This document shows positions 1 through 10,238 of a stretch of DNA of 64,000 nucleotides, one piece after another. The position numbers were made by a program, and so were the translations under genes. The DNA is from Synechococcus sp. UW105. GTDB lineage: Bacteria > Cyanobacteriota > Cyanobacteriia > PCC-6307 > Cyanobiaceae. Position 1 is the first letter of the stretch. Each line of letters opens with the position of its first letter. The DNA lies in assembly GCF_900473935.1 (NCBI RefSeq), contig NZ_UCNN01000008.1, positions 124,001 to 188,000 of the forward strand, read 5' to 3'. The notes beneath the pieces were generated by a model that did not search any database, was not told the origin of the DNA, and was given only the letters and a program-made list of their open reading frames with translations.

Positions 1-78
1 TGTTGTGCAGTCGCAGACCGGCTAGCACGGCAGCTCCTGGTGATCGGATTGACCGTAGCGGCTGCTCAGCTCGTTTAG
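1..78 (+). CDS. Possible C-terminal end of an upstream gene (partial)
   Basis: Frame 1 is open from the window edge to a TAG at 76-78 and reads as a short, hydrophobic and alanine-rich C-terminus (residues such as DRLARQLLVIGLTVAAAQLV). The other two forward frames are interrupted or run into the next gene. Twenty-five codons are not enough to identify a family, and chance openness is possible. If real, it lies 25 bases upstream of the AarF-like gene on the same strand. Confidence 0.25.
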   Translation, partial: CCAVADRLARQLLVIGLTVAAAQLV

Positions 79-103
79 AAGGGGGTCACTGCCAACGCCG
101 GCT

Positions 104-1972
104 GTGATCGAACAGGAACTGGGTGATTTCATCGAAGCCGCTGGTCTGCTCAGCTACGACCCAGCTGCAATCACACGCATTTATGCCGGTCACCCCCAAC
201 GGCTGCTGCGAAGGCTGTGGCAAACCCTGGTACCCATCGGCCTACTGCTGCTGGGATTAGCGACTGATTGGGTTCTGGGTCTATTGAAGAGTCCTGAACG
301 AGCCCGTAACCGTGCAAAAGAATGCGCCGAACTGTTGGTCGAACTGGGGCCTGCCTTTATTAAGGCTGGACAGGCCTTGTCCACGCGTCCAGACATCATT
401 CCCCCCGTTCTGCTGGAGGAACTAGCCCAACTGCAGGATCAACTGCCTGGATTCGACAGTGATCTGGCGATGGCGTGCATCGAAGAGGACCTTGGCGCTC
501 CAATCGAAGAAATTTTCAAGGATCTCGAGCGTGAGCCAATTTCCGCGGCCTCTCTCGGTCAGGTGCACCGCGGTGTGCTGATGAGCGGCCAGGCCGTCGC
601 TGTGAAGGTGCAACGACCGGGTCTACGCGAGCAAATCACTCTGGATCTCTACATCGTTAGGAATATCGCCGCCTGGCTGAACAGCAATATCGGCCTAATC
701 CGCAGTGATCTGGTGGCTCTGATCGACGAGCTAGGTCGACGGGTGTTCGAAGAGATGGACTACTTGAACGAGGCAGCGAACGCCGAACGATTCCGCGAAC
801 TGCACCACCAAAATCCGCGCATCGCCGTTCCTGCCATCTATCAGGACTCCACCAGTCGCCGGGTGCTGACGATGGAGTGGATTGACGGCGTGAAACTGAC
901 CAATCTCAGTGCCGTGCGCGCCCTCGGCATCGATCCAGATGACATGGTCGAAGTGGGCGTCAGCTGCAGCCTGCAGCAATTACTGGAACATGGTTTTTTC
1001 CATGCCGATCCACACCCAGGCAACCTGCTAGCCCTCGAGGACGGCCGCCTCTGCTACCTCGATTTCGGAATGATGAGTGAGGTGAGCCGAGAATCGCGCA
1101 CCGGCTTAATCCAGGCTGTTGTGCACCTGGTGAACCGCAATTTCGCTCAGCTCTCCAAGGATTTCGTCACCCTCGGCTTCCTCGCTGAAGATGTGAATCT
1201 CGAACCGATCGTTCCGGCCTTCGAATCGGTGTTCAGCCAAGCCCTGGAAATGGGGGTCAACCGCATGGACTTCAAGAGCGTCACCGACGACATGTCGGGG
1301 GTGATGTACAAATTCCCGTTCCGGGTGCCGCCCTATTACGCCCTGATCATCCGCTCATTAGTCACGCTGGAAGGCATTGCCCTGAGTGTGGATCCAGAGT
1401 TCAAAATTCTTGGGGCCGCCTATCCGTATTTCGCCCAGCGCCTCATGGAGGACCCGGATCCCCAGCTGCGTCAAAGCCTGAAGGAAATGCTGTTCGACGG
1501 TGAAGCATTCCGCTGGACTCGGCTGGAAAACCTGGTGGCCAGTGCAGCCAGTCAGGCCCAACTCGATTTGGACACCCTTCTCGATCAAGTGCTCGATTTT
1601 CTTTTCTCTGCCAACGGCGGACTGTTGCGAACGCAGTTGGTCGAAGCCGTGGTGGAGCGACTCGATGCGCTTGGCTGGTTGACCGTTCAACGTCTCGGAC
1701 GCCAACTCCCCCGCGCTCTGCAACCAGCGCTAATCAGCAACACGAGCAGTTGGGGCATCGAACAGGAACAGTTGCTTGACCTCGAACCAATCCGCCAACT
1801 CCTGGTCGTGTTGCAGCAATTACCAGGCTTCAGCCCCGATCTTGTCCTCAAACGTCTGCCCCGATTGATCCGCGAACCGGATGCCCGCCGGATGGGAGCA
1901 CAAGTGGCGAAGGGACTGGCCGAACGCGGAGTTGTCCGCCTAGTGAAGGTGGCCGCTGGAATCCCTGCCTAA
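104..1972 (+). CDS. AarF/UbiB (ABC1) family atypical kinase
   Basis: This is a 622-residue member of the ABC1/ADCK/UbiB family, atypical protein-kinase-like ATPases linked to isoprenoid quinone synthesis or prenyl-lipid homeostasis. The family signature KAGQALSTRPD is at residues 87-97, the alanine-rich SAASLGQVH loop at 147-155, the nucleotide-binding AVKVQRPG at 166-173, the catalytic-loop equivalent HADPHPGN at 300-307 and the metal-binding LDFG at 319-322. A hydrophobic stretch near residues 43-60 may associate with membrane. The start is GTG. Cyanobacteria carry several paralogues, including ones related to plastid ABC1K proteins, so the exact substrate cannot be read from the sequence. 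It is followed at 23 bases by an exported protein on the same strand. Confidence 0.93.
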   Translation: MIEQELGDFIEAAGLLSYDPAAITRIYAGHPQRLLRRLWQTLVPIGLLLLGLATDWVLGLLKSPERARNRAKECAELLVELGPAFIKAGQALSTRPDIIPPVLLEELAQLQDQLPGFDSDLAMACIEEDLGAPIEEIFKDLEREPISAASLGQVHRGVLMSGQAVAVKVQRPGLREQITLDLYIVRNIAAWLNSNIGLIRSDLVALIDELGRRVFEEMDYLNEAANAERFRELHHQNPRIAVPAIYQDSTSRRVLTMEWIDGVKLTNLSAVRALGIDPDDMVEVGVSCSLQQLLEHGFFHADPHPGNLLALEDGRLCYLDFGMMSEVSRESRTGLIQAVVHLVNRNFAQLSKDFVTLGFLAEDVNLEPIVPAFESVFSQALEMGVNRMDFKSVTDDMSGVMYKFPFRVPPYYALIIRSLVTLEGIALSVDPEFKILGAAYPYFAQRLMEDPDPQLRQSLKEMLFDGEAFRWTRLENLVASAASQAQLDLDTLLDQVLDFLFSANGGLLRTQLVEAVVERLDALGWLTVQRLGRQLPRALQPALISNTSSWGIEQEQLLDLEPIRQLLVVLQQLPGFSPDLVLKRLPRLIREPDARRMGAQVAKGLAERGVVRLVKVAAGIPA

Positions 1973-1995
1973 ATTTCACAGACAAAGAAAAGGCC

Positions 1996-2610
1996 ATGCG
2001 CCAGTCAGCTGTGAACCATTCGTCCAAGACGCGTCGCCGCCGACTGCTGGCTCTGTGCACTGGAGTGGGAGTGACCCTGACGGGCCTTGGAGCCATCGCC
2101 AGCCCACCAAGCCAAGCAGCCAAGGATGTCGCTCTGGTGAGCGGAGCCTTTCGTCGTTCGATCTCCGTGGCCGATCTTGCCTACCTCGCTGAGACCGGTA
2201 AGCCCAGGGGACTGATGGTGGATATCCTCCGCCTGAGCAATCAGAACCCTGAAGACGTCGCCAAATTGCTCAACCAGGAACTGAACCTGCCGCTTGTACT
2301 CACCAGTCGGCTGATGTCGACCCGAATCGGTGATGTGATCATCCGCCGGGTGGCTCGAATCATCTATCCGCTGATGGTTCCTGCACCGGAAGTGAGCGTG
2401 CCTGCAATCAGGGCCGGCGTGATCAACGGACTACAAATCGGCGACGGCGGCCTAACAGCCATCAAGTTTCTAGAGGCCTACCCAGCTGAAGTGATGGAGG
2501 TCAACATCCCGGCGTTGATGGCTGTGATTGAAAAGGCTCAATCGATTTCGGGTCTGGTGCAATTTTTCTCAGAATCCCCACTCGATGGCCTCAAGGACGC
2601 CCAACCCTGA
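1996..2610 (+). CDS. Exported DUF1400 (alpha/beta-hydrolase-associated) protein
   Basis: A 204-residue protein with an arginine-rich N-terminus (KTRRRRLL) and a hydrophobic segment ending in PSQA, a credible signal peptide cleaved near residue 35. The mature part contains features I associate with the cyanobacterial DUF1400 domain, usually found N-terminal to alpha/beta hydrolases: a stretch on setting an unusual start to a path (ISVADLAYLAETGK) and a run about bipartite helical repeats (PEDVAKLLNQELNLPLVLTSRLM). There is no GxSxG nucleophile elbow, so this is the DUF1400 domain alone and it is unlikely to be an active hydrolase. The start is ATG with AAAGAAAAGG just upstream. It sits between the AarF-like kinase and thrC on the same strand. 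Confidence 0.75.
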   Translation: MRQSAVNHSSKTRRRRLLALCTGVGVTLTGLGAIASPPSQAAKDVALVSGAFRRSISVADLAYLAETGKPRGLMVDILRLSNQNPEDVAKLLNQELNLPLVLTSRLMSTRIGDVIIRRVARIIYPLMVPAPEVSVPAIRAGVINGLQIGDGGLTAIKFLEAYPAEVMEVNIPALMAVIEKAQSISGLVQFFSESPLDGLKDAQP

Positions 2611-2644
2611 GACATAGATTCCTCTGGTCCCTTGCCATTCGCCG

Positions 2645-3751
2645 GTGTCTCTGCTGCAGAACCTCCGCAGGCGTCTGATCACCGGACCCGTCATGCAGGA
2701 CTGGCCCGGCCTGATTGAAGCCTATCGAGGCTGGTTGCCGGTTTCAGATGCCACGCCTGTGGTGACCCTGCATGAAGGTGCCACTCCCCTCATTCCCGTC
2801 CCTTCGGTGGCCGAAAGGATCGGTCGAGGCGTCAAGGTCTACGTCAAATACGACGGTCTCAACCCCACCGGCTCCTTCAAAGACCGGGGCATGACCATGG
2901 CAATCAGCAAAGCCAAGGAAGTCGGCTGTGAAGCAGTGATCTGCGCCAGCACGGGCAACACGTCCGCAGCCGCAGCCGCCTATGCCCGGCGTGCCGGAAT
3001 GCGGGCGTTTGTCTTGATCCCAGATGGCTATGTCGCCCAAGGGAAACTGGCCCAGGCCCTCGTCTACGGAGCTGAGGTACTGGCCATCCGTGGCAACTTC
3101 GACCGTGCTCTCGACATCGTGAGGGAAGCAGCCGAAAGCTATCCGGTCACCCTGGTGAACTCGGTGAATCCCTACCGCCTGCAGGGTCAAAAAACCGCTG
3201 CTTTTGAGGTGATTGATGCCCTTGGCAATGCCCCCGATTGGCTTTGCATTCCGATGGGGAATGCCGGCAACATCACGGCGTATTGGATGGGCTTCCAAGA
3301 GTATTACCAGGCAGGCCACAGTCGCACACTGCCCCGAATGATGGGTTTCCAGGCCAGCGGATCAGCTCCTCTCGTCCACAACACCACCGTGGAGGATCCC
3401 AACACCATCGCCACCGCGATCCGAATCGGTAACCCGGTGAACCGAGACAAGGCTCTTGCCGCCCGCGAAGGCAGCAACGGCGCCTTCCTCGACGTCACCG
3501 ACGCCGAAATCATCGAGGCCTACAAGCTGCTGGGTGGCCAAGAAGGGATCTTCTGCGAACCAGCCAGCGCTGCCTCCGTCGCAGGTTTGCTGAAGCGGTC
3601 TGCCGAAGTGCCTGAAGGGGCCACGGTGGTGTGTGTACTGACCGGCAATGGACTCAAGGATCCGGACTGCGCCATCAATAACAACGATGCCGCCTTCCAT
3701 ACAGATCTGGATCCAAATCTCGAGACCGTGGCCAAGGTGATGGGTTTCTGA
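2645..3751 (+). CDS. thrC: Threonine synthase
   Basis: The 368-residue PLP enzyme converts O-phospho-L-homoserine to threonine, the last step of threonine synthesis. The PLP-lysine motif GSFKDRGMT is at residues 76-84, with Lys79 the Schiff-base lysine. ASTGNTSAAAAAYA follows as the substrate-binding segment, GNAGN is the phosphate-cup region, and CVLTGNGLKD is near the C-terminus. Length is that of the short bacterial ThrC class. The start used is GTG at 2645; an in-frame ATG at 2693 (MQDWPG) would also keep the whole fold. The gene ends 30 bases before a strong terminator, so it closes the leftmost forward block. Confidence 0.95.
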   Translation: MSLLQNLRRRLITGPVMQDWPGLIEAYRGWLPVSDATPVVTLHEGATPLIPVPSVAERIGRGVKVYVKYDGLNPTGSFKDRGMTMAISKAKEVGCEAVICASTGNTSAAAAAYARRAGMRAFVLIPDGYVAQGKLAQALVYGAEVLAIRGNFDRALDIVREAAESYPVTLVNSVNPYRLQGQKTAAFEVIDALGNAPDWLCIPMGNAGNITAYWMGFQEYYQAGHSRTLPRMMGFQASGSAPLVHNTTVEDPNTIATAIRIGNPVNRDKALAAREGSNGAFLDVTDAEIIEAYKLLGGQEGIFCEPASAASVAGLLKRSAEVPEGATVVCVLTGNGLKDPDCAINNNDAAFHTDLDPNLETVAKVMGF

Positions 3752-3783
3752 GCCGAGCAGCTCTGGATCAATCTCTCGATCTG

Positions 3784-3806
3784 GCCCCTCTACGTAGGGG
3801 CTTTTT
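3784..3806 (+). terminator. Rho-independent terminator after thrC
   Basis: The arms GCCCCT (3785-3789 with the preceding G at 3784) and AGGGGC (3796-3801) form a GC-rich stem, followed directly by five T residues at 3802-3806. It is 32 bases past the thrC stop codon and separates thrC from the candidate replication origin. Confidence 0.8.
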
Positions 3807-3879
3807 GATGGGTCGACGTCACTCTGAGAGGTTGCTCTTCGGCGAACCACCCGACAAAGCGGCTGCGGAAGACGCCAGA

Positions 3880-4217
3880 AAAGCCACAAAAAAATGGTGG
3901 AAAACGGCTGACAACTCCCCCCGGCTCGACAAGTGATTCTTTCCCCAGGTTGTGGAAGCTGTGCAAAACGAGAGGTTCTCCGCATTCGCTGAAGCCACTT
4001 CCCCAGGCCTGTGAAAGCAACCAATCAGGATCCAACTGGATTCTGAACGGTTTTCCACGCTTTCCCCAGGACCGACTACGGCTGTTTTGTTTGGTTTTAA
4101 AAATCATCAAATCCAAAAGACGGATGATGCCGATCCAAATGCTCTGGCCGTTGCACATCTCCTCAGCCTGTGAAACCGTGGGAACTCTTCAGGACACTTG
4201 GTCGGGACGTTGACTCC
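3880..4217. other. oriC: Candidate chromosomal replication origin (oriC) upstream of dnaN
   Basis: This gene-free stretch lies between the thrC terminator and dnaN. It holds near-matches to the cyanobacterial DnaA box TTTTCCACA: TTTTCCACC on the minus strand (3896-3904), TTTTCCACG on the plus strand (4051-4059), and a weaker minus-strand GCTTCCACA (3951-3959). The 9-mer TTCCCCAGG occurs exactly three times (3941, 3999, 4062), twice followed by a related TGTG-G/A-AA block. An AT-rich tract at about 4084-4120 could be the unwinding element. Established knowledge: in Synechococcus elongatus the origin is next to dnaN. That this stretch is the origin here is inference from position and motifs. 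Confidence 0.65.
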
Positions 4218-5393
4218 ATGAAACTGGTCTGTTCCCAGGCGGAGCTCAATACAGCCCTCCAACTGGTAAGTCGTGCTGTGGCATCTCGCCCAACCCACCC
4301 GGTGCTGGCCAATGTTCTGCTCACTGCTGATGCAGGCACGGGTCGCCTCAGCCTCACCGGATTTGATCTCAATCTCGGCATTCAGACTTCGCTATCGGCA
4401 TCGGTTGAAGCGAGCGGCGCCGTGACACTGCCTGCCCGTTTGCTAGGCGAGATCGTTTCACGGCTTTCTGTTGATTCACCAATCACCCTGGCCACAGATG
4501 AAGCTTCCGAGCAGGTCGAGCTCACCAGCTTGAGCGGCAGCTACCAAATGCGCGCCATGCCGGCTGATGAATTTCCTGATCTGCCGCTGGTTGAAAACGG
4601 CACCGCTCTGCGTGTGGATGCAGTCTCGCTGGTTCAGGCTCTGCGAGGAACCTTGTTTGCGAGTAGCGCTGACGAAGCAAAACAGCTCCTCACAGGCGTT
4701 CACCTTCGCTTCGAAGGGCGTCATCTCGAAGCGGCGTCTACCGATGGCCACCGTCTTGCCGTTCTGACGGTGAACGATGCGTTGCAGGACGATCCAACCG
4801 CCGCTGGATCAGCGGAGGGGATCACGTCTGACGATGGTTCTCTTGCTGTCACCCTGCCAGCTCGTTCCTTGCGTGAGGTGGAGCGTCTGATTGCTGGCTG
4901 GAAAAGTGATGATCCTGTCACGCTCTTTTATGACCGCGGCCAGGTGGTTGTGCTCGCAGCTGACCAGATGGTCACGAGCCGCACCTTGGAAGGCACCTAT
5001 CCGAATTATCGGCAGCTCATCCCCGATGGGTTCACCCGCACGATTGATTTGGAACGCCGTCCATTCATGGCGGCCTTGGAACGGGTGGCCGTGCTTGCTG
5101 ATCAGCACAACAACGTGGTGAGGATCAGCACGGATCCCACTGCGGGTCTGGTGCAGATCAGTGCTGATGCACAGGATGTGGGTAGTGGATCGGAATCACT
5201 ACCGGCCACGCTCACTGGAGAGGCTGTGCAGATTGCCTTCAATGTGCGCTATGTCCTCGATGGCCTCAAAGCCATGGAGGGAGATCGGATCTCGCTTCAA
5301 TGCAATGCCCCAACCACACCGGCGATCCTCACACCCGCCGATAATGCAGCAGGGTTCACCTATCTGGTGATGCCCGTTCAGATCCGCAATTGA
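4218..5393 (+). CDS. dnaN: DNA polymerase III beta subunit (sliding clamp)
   Basis: A 391-residue ring-forming clamp that tethers DNA polymerase III and binds many replication and repair partners. The N-terminus MKLVCSQAEL begins the first of three clamp domains; a TDGHRLA motif lies in the middle domain and the C-terminus YLVMPVQIRN corresponds to the conserved clamp ending. I chose ATG 4218 because it matches the family N-terminus; an upstream in-frame GTG at 4170 would add 16 residues that fit no clamp. The gene lies next to the candidate origin, as expected in marine picocyanobacteria. Confidence 0.97.
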   Translation: MKLVCSQAELNTALQLVSRAVASRPTHPVLANVLLTADAGTGRLSLTGFDLNLGIQTSLSASVEASGAVTLPARLLGEIVSRLSVDSPITLATDEASEQVELTSLSGSYQMRAMPADEFPDLPLVENGTALRVDAVSLVQALRGTLFASSADEAKQLLTGVHLRFEGRHLEAASTDGHRLAVLTVNDALQDDPTAAGSAEGITSDDGSLAVTLPARSLREVERLIAGWKSDDPVTLFYDRGQVVVLAADQMVTSRTLEGTYPNYRQLIPDGFTRTIDLERRPFMAALERVAVLADQHNNVVRISTDPTAGLVQISADAQDVGSGSESLPATLTGEAVQIAFNVRYVLDGLKAMEGDRISLQCNAPTTPAILTPADNAAGFTYLVMPVQIRN

Positions 5394-5414
5394 CACCCTC
5401 GAACGACCGTCACC

Positions 5415-6314
5415 GTGGAGCTTCCGGATCAGGTCCTGTTGAGTGATCTGCTGCACCACAGGGTGCGTTGTGATCAGGGCATCGACCATGGAGCTGGTGT
5501 GATGGCTTGGATGCATCCGCCAGTGCATCGGTTGCTTGGTTGGGTCAGCCGTCCTTCCGCCCTTCGCAACAGTCGTGATGTCTGGCGTCTGGATCAATGG
5601 CGTGGCATCTCCGACCAGGAAGTGTTTGTGAAAGGGCTTCCCTCAGTCAGTGATCAGCTCACTTTGGAGCGGCTTCCGACTCTGATTGATGCTGATCTGG
5701 TGGATCGGCATGGTGAGCGTCTGGGCCAGATTGCCGACCTCACGTTCGTGCCTGCCACCGGCAAGATCCTCCACTACCTCGTCTCTCGAAGCGATCCGCG
5801 TCTTCCTGGCAGCAGTCGCTGGCGGCTGACGACTGATCGGATTCTCGATCAGCAGCCGGGTTTGGTCACCACCGGTCTCTCAGCTCTCGATGACCTACCG
5901 CTGGCACGCTCAAGCGTCCGTCAAGACCTACTGCGTCGATCAAAGCATTGGCGTGAGCAGATTCAGCAGATCGGAGATCGGGCTGGTGAGCGCTTGGAAG
6001 GCTGGCTGGAAGAGCCCCCTTGGGATGGCACCGCAGGTTGGGTGGAGCGTGATCAGGACAACGCCGACCATTGGGATGACTCCGGTGATTGGGAGGGTTC
6101 CTATGCCACGACACCTGAGTCCGTGCGAGATCAGACATCTGAATTTGCCTCGCCTCTCGAGCCTCTCAATGAGGATCTTGATGATCCTCTCAATGGTTGG
6201 GATGAGTCTGATTGGAGAGAGGATCCCCCTCGCTCCAGGCGACCTCGCCGCGGTCGTCCCCATTCGTCCGCTCCCGATCCGCAGGAGGAGTCGGATTCTG
6301 ATCCCTGGGTCTGA
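5415..6314 (+). CDS. PRC-barrel domain protein
   Basis: A 299-residue protein of unknown role. Residues about 85-130 look like a PRC-barrel ([19 protein letters not shown], then a phrase on stored values and LHYLVSRSD), a small beta-barrel seen in RimM and photosynthetic reaction-centre H subunits. The C-terminal 100 residues are very acidic and low-complexity, rich in Asp, Trp and Gly ([18 protein letters not shown]), and end in a basic RRPRRGRP patch and an acidic tail, so they are probably disordered. The start is GTG 5415; ATG 5502 is an alternative. It sits 21 bases after dnaN and 41 before purL, the order I recall in related genomes. Confidence 0.8.
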   Translation: MELPDQVLLSDLLHHRVRCDQGIDHGAGVMAWMHPPVHRLLGWVSRPSALRNSRDVWRLDQWRGISDQEVFVKGLPSVSDQLTLERLPTLIDADLVDRHGERLGQIADLTFVPATGKILHYLVSRSDPRLPGSSRWRLTTDRILDQQPGLVTTGLSALDDLPLARSSVRQDLLRRSKHWREQIQQIGDRAGERLEGWLEEPPWDGTAGWVERDQDNADHWDDSGDWEGSYATTPESVRDQTSEFASPLEPLNEDLDDPLNGWDESDWREDPPRSRRPRRGRPHSSAPDPQEESDSDPWV

Positions 6315-6355
6315 GACCACAGTCGGCAACACTGGTAGAAGCTGAAATCCACCCT

Positions 6356-8680
6356 GTGGTCCAGTCCCTTGAATCGGCAATGCCGTTTGATGTGGCCGCC
6401 GCTCTCCGCCAGGAGGGACTTACCGAGGACGATTACCTGGAGATTCAGCGTCGTCTTGGTCGAGATCCCAACCGTGCGGAGCTGGGGATGTTTGGCGTGA
6501 TGTGGTCGGAGCACTGCTGTTATCGCAATTCCCGGCCTCTGCTCAGTGGTTTCCCTACGGAAGGACCGCGCATCCTGGTGGGGCCCGGAGAGAACGCAGG
6601 GGTGGTGGATCTCGGCGATGGCCATCGCCTTGCCTTCAAGATCGAAAGCCATAACCATCCTTCTGCTGTGGAGCCTTTCCAAGGCGCAGCCACTGGTGTG
6701 GGTGGCATTCTCCGAGACATCTTCACCATGGGTGCTCGCCCGATCGCCTTGCTCAATGCCCTCCGCTTCGGGCCCTTGGAGGAAACCAGCACCCGCGGTC
6801 TCGTTGAGGGTGTGGTTGCCGGCATCGCCCATTACGGCAACTGCGTTGGCGTGCCCACCGTGGGAGGAGAGGTGGCGTTCGATGCCTCTTACAGCGGCAA
6901 TCCCCTGGTGAATGCCATGGCTTTGGGCTTGATGGAGACCGACGACATCGTCAAGTCCGGCGCCTCTGGTGTCGGTAATCCCGTCGTCTATGTCGGCAGC
7001 ACCACCGGTCGTGATGGCATGGGTGGAGCCAGTTTTGCCAGTGCTGAACTAAGCGCAGCTTCTTTGGATGACCGCCCTGCTGTTCAGGTGGGTGATCCTT
7101 TTCTCGAGAAAGGTTTGATTGAAGCTTGTCTGGAGGCGTTCCAGAGTGGAGATGTGGTGGCTGCCCAGGACATGGGGGCGGCCGGGTTGACCTGCAGCTG
7201 TTCAGAGATGGCTGCGAAGGGGGATGTGGGCGTGGAGCTCGACCTCGACAAGGTTCCTGCCCGTGAAGAGGGCATGACTGCTTATGAGTACCTCCTGTCC
7301 GAATCTCAGGAGCGCATGTTGTTTGTGGTGCGCGCCGGTCGGGAGGAGCCGCTGATGGAACGTTTCCGGCGCTGGGGCCTTCAGGCTGCTGTGGTCGGTC
7401 GTGTGTTGGAGGAACCGGTTGTGCGGGTGTTGCAGCATGGCGAGGTTGCTGCTGAGGTGCCCTCTCGGGCTCTGGCGGAGGACACCCCGATCAACCATCA
7501 CGAACTGCTGGCTGAACCCCCGGCTGATCTCCAGCAGCACTGGACCTGGTGTGATGCCGATCTACCCCCGGCGCCTGTTGGCCATGACTGGGGTACTGAC
7601 CTGCTCAAGCTGCTGGATGATCCCACGATCGCTAGTAAGCGTTGGGTCTATCGCCAGTACGACCAGCAGGTTTTGGCCAACACCGTGGTTCCATCCGGTG
7701 GGGCTGATGCCGCTGTCGTGCGGCTTCGACCACAGCAAGGTGAGGCCTCCCTGCAGACCACGGTCCGTGGCGTGGCTGCAACGGTCGATTGTCCCAACCG
7801 CTGGGTGGCTCTTGATCCAGAACGCGGCGCCATCGCAGCGGTGGCTGAGTCTGCTCGCAATCTCAGTTGTGTCGGTGCTGAGCCCCTCGCGGTCACCGAC
7901 AACCTCAACTTCCCCTCCCCAGAGACAGATCGTGGTTATTGGCAGCTCGCCCTGGCTTGTCGAGGATTGTCAGAAGCGTGTCGTGCGCTCAACACTCCGG
8001 TGACTGGAGGGAACGTTTCTCTCTACAACGAAACCCGCGGCGACGACGGCACCCTCACACCCATTCATCCCACTCCTGTGGTGGGCATGGTGGGCTTGGT
8101 GGACGACATCAATCGGGTGTGCGGTATGGCTTGGCGTCAGCCCGGTGATCCGATTGTGATGCTTGGGGTCTCGGGTGAGCAGCCTGAGGATGATCGGGTC
8201 GGGTTTGGCGGTAGCGCTTACCAAGGTGTCATTCACGGCTTGCTTACCGGTCGTCCCCCACGGATCGATCTCGGCTTGGAGGTCAGCGTCCAGGCCCTTG
8301 TGCGTGAAGCCATTGCGCAAGGGTTGCTCGCTTCCGCTCATGACTGCAGTGATGGAGGTCTGGCGGTAACCCTGGCGGAAGCGTCGTTAGCTTCTGGGCA
8401 AGGCGTTGAGATCAAGTTGGGAGCTTCTCCGGCGTCGTTGCAGCGACGTTTGTTCGCAGAAGGTGGAGCCCGCATTGTGGTGTCGGTGAAATCGGAGCGA
8501 TGGGAGGACTGGCAAGCTTTGCTGTCCTCTGTCGATGTTCCGCTGCAGCGACTGGGATCCGTGGCTGATCATGATCAGCTCTCCATCACCTGTGAGGGGC
8601 AGTCTGTGTTGACTCTGTCGGTGGATGCGTTGGCATCCACATATGAGCAGGCGTTGCCCCGTCGCCTTGAGGTCTCGTGA
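6356..8680 (+). CDS. purL: Phosphoribosylformylglycinamidine synthase subunit PurL
   Basis: The 774-residue small-type PurL converts FGAR to FGAM with ATP, using ammonia delivered by PurQ and PurS, which are not in this window. Seen here: [11 protein letters not shown] near residue 47, [10 protein letters not shown] near 98, the glycine-rich GGNVSLYNE and DCSDGGLA motifs in the second half, as in other AIRS-fold synthetases. The start is GTG 6356, with ATG 6380 as an alternative eight codons in. The stop overlaps the purF GTG start by four bases, so the two purine genes are translationally coupled. Confidence 0.96.
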   Translation: MVQSLESAMPFDVAAALRQEGLTEDDYLEIQRRLGRDPNRAELGMFGVMWSEHCCYRNSRPLLSGFPTEGPRILVGPGENAGVVDLGDGHRLAFKIESHNHPSAVEPFQGAATGVGGILRDIFTMGARPIALLNALRFGPLEETSTRGLVEGVVAGIAHYGNCVGVPTVGGEVAFDASYSGNPLVNAMALGLMETDDIVKSGASGVGNPVVYVGSTTGRDGMGGASFASAELSAASLDDRPAVQVGDPFLEKGLIEACLEAFQSGDVVAAQDMGAAGLTCSCSEMAAKGDVGVELDLDKVPAREEGMTAYEYLLSESQERMLFVVRAGREEPLMERFRRWGLQAAVVGRVLEEPVVRVLQHGEVAAEVPSRALAEDTPINHHELLAEPPADLQQHWTWCDADLPPAPVGHDWGTDLLKLLDDPTIASKRWVYRQYDQQVLANTVVPSGGADAAVVRLRPQQGEASLQTTVRGVAATVDCPNRWVALDPERGAIAAVAESARNLSCVGAEPLAVTDNLNFPSPETDRGYWQLALACRGLSEACRALNTPVTGGNVSLYNETRGDDGTLTPIHPTPVVGMVGLVDDINRVCGMAWRQPGDPIVMLGVSGEQPEDDRVGFGGSAYQGVIHGLLTGRPPRIDLGLEVSVQALVREAIAQGLLASAHDCSDGGLAVTLAEASLASGQGVEIKLGASPASLQRRLFAEGGARIVVSVKSERWEDWQALLSSVDVPLQRLGSVADHDQLSITCEGQSVLTLSVDALASTYEQALPRRLEVS

Positions 8681-10203
8681 GCGGCCGCTGGGGCGTGGTG
8701 CAAAATCATGAAGGAAGTCTGAAGTTGAGGCGCCCTGTGCATCAGCCCATCACAGAGCGACCCGATCGGATGGAGGAGGCGTGCGGGGTTTATGCGGTGT
8801 TGGCCGATGGGCAACCTGTTGCCAATCTCACTTACTTCGGTCTGTATTCACTGCAGCATCGCGGCCAGGAATCGGCCGGTATCGCCGTTTTCAACCACGG
8901 CAAGGTGCGCTTGCACAAAGACATGGGCTTGGTCAGCCAGGTGTTCGATCAGGACGTGCTGGCGCGAATGCCCGGCAACCTCGCCATCGGCCATAACCGC
9001 TATTCCACAACGGGCAGCAGCAAGGCTTGCAATGCGCAGCCTGTGGTGTTGATGACCCGTCTGGGGCCTTTTGCCTTTGCTCACAACGGCAATCTTGTGA
9101 ATGCCGCTGAGCTCCGGGACAAGCTCGATGATGGTCAGACCGAATTCACCTCCACCACTGATTCGGAATTAATTGCTTTCGCGATTCAGCAGGCCGTGAA
9201 TCGTGGGCTGGATTGGAAGCCGGCCATCATCGAAGCCGCTGCCATGTGTCGCGGAGCCTTCAGCTTGGTGATCGGTACCGTCGACGCGTTGTATGCCCTT
9301 CGGGACAGTTATGGCGTCCGACCGTTGGTCTTCGGTCGGTTGGGAGATGCCAAGAGTGGTCACTGGGTGGTGAGCAGTGAAAGCTGTGGTCTGGACATCA
9401 TCGGTTCAGCTTTTGAGGCTGACGTCGAACCTGGCGAGTTGATTACCTTTCGGCTTGGAGACACTGAGCCCCAGCGGGAGCAATGGGCGGAGCCTTCAAC
9501 GCGGATGTGTGTGTTCGAGATGATTTATTTCGCTCGTCCAGATAGTCGCTTTTTCGGTGAGTCGCTGTATAGCTATCGCCAACGGATTGGTCAGATTCTG
9601 GCCCGTGAATCGGGCGTTGAGGCTGATTTGGTGATCGGTGTACCTGATTCTGGGATTCCGGCAGCGATTGGTTTCTCTCAGGCCAGTGGCATCACCTTCG
9701 CTGATGGTCTGATCAAAAATCGCTATGTGGGTCGCACCTTCATTCAGCCCACTCAGGCGATGCGAGAGGCTGGAATCCGCGTCAAGCTCAATCCGTTGCC
9801 GGATGTCTTGGCTGGTAAGCGGGTGGTGGTGATTGATGACTCCATCGTGCGCGGTACGACCAGCCGCAAATTGGTGCAGGCTCTGCGTGATGCAGGCGCC
9901 ACTGAGGTGCACATGCGGATCAGTTCACCGCCAGTCACCCATCCCTGCTTCTACGGCATCGATACCGATACGCAGGATCAGTTAATTGCCGCTCGGTTGA
10001 CGGTTAAGCAGATCGAGGACCATCTCAAGGTTGACACCCTCGCTTATCTCAGCAAGGAAGGCATGGTTGAAGCCGCTCACGCCAGCTCTGAACATTTCTG
10101 CACGGCTTGTTTTGATGGCAGCTATCCAATTCCCATGGATGACTCGGTTCGTTCCAGCAAACTGATGCTCGAACCCTCAGGTGTGGCGGCGTCCAAAGGC
10201 TGA
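8677..10203 (+). CDS. purF: Amidophosphoribosyltransferase
   Basis: The 508-residue enzyme makes 5-phosphoribosylamine from PRPP and glutamine, the first committed purine step. [10 protein letters not shown] carries the N-terminal nucleophile cysteine (Cys36 in this reading), exposed after propeptide removal as in the Bacillus-type enzyme. The PRPP-binding loop [14 protein letters not shown] is near residues 386-399. Cysteines in PCFYG and [10 protein letters not shown] near the C-terminus fit the Fe-S cluster class. The start is GTG, overlapping purL by four bases; internal ATG 8770 is just before the active-site cysteine. It converges with the topoisomerase gene 35 bases away. Confidence 0.96.
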   Translation: MSGRWGVVQNHEGSLKLRRPVHQPITERPDRMEEACGVYAVLADGQPVANLTYFGLYSLQHRGQESAGIAVFNHGKVRLHKDMGLVSQVFDQDVLARMPGNLAIGHNRYSTTGSSKACNAQPVVLMTRLGPFAFAHNGNLVNAAELRDKLDDGQTEFTSTTDSELIAFAIQQAVNRGLDWKPAIIEAAAMCRGAFSLVIGTVDALYALRDSYGVRPLVFGRLGDAKSGHWVVSSESCGLDIIGSAFEADVEPGELITFRLGDTEPQREQWAEPSTRMCVFEMIYFARPDSRFFGESLYSYRQRIGQILARESGVEADLVIGVPDSGIPAAIGFSQASGITFADGLIKNRYVGRTFIQPTQAMREAGIRVKLNPLPDVLAGKRVVVIDDSIVRGTTSRKLVQALRDAGATEVHMRISSPPVTHPCFYGIDTDTQDQLIAARLTVKQIEDHLKVDTLAYLSKEGMVEAAHASSEHFCTACFDGSYPIPMDDSVRSSKLMLEPSGVAASKG

Positions 10204-10238
10204 GCACAGCAAGCTTCCATCCGGATCTGGGCAGGGAT

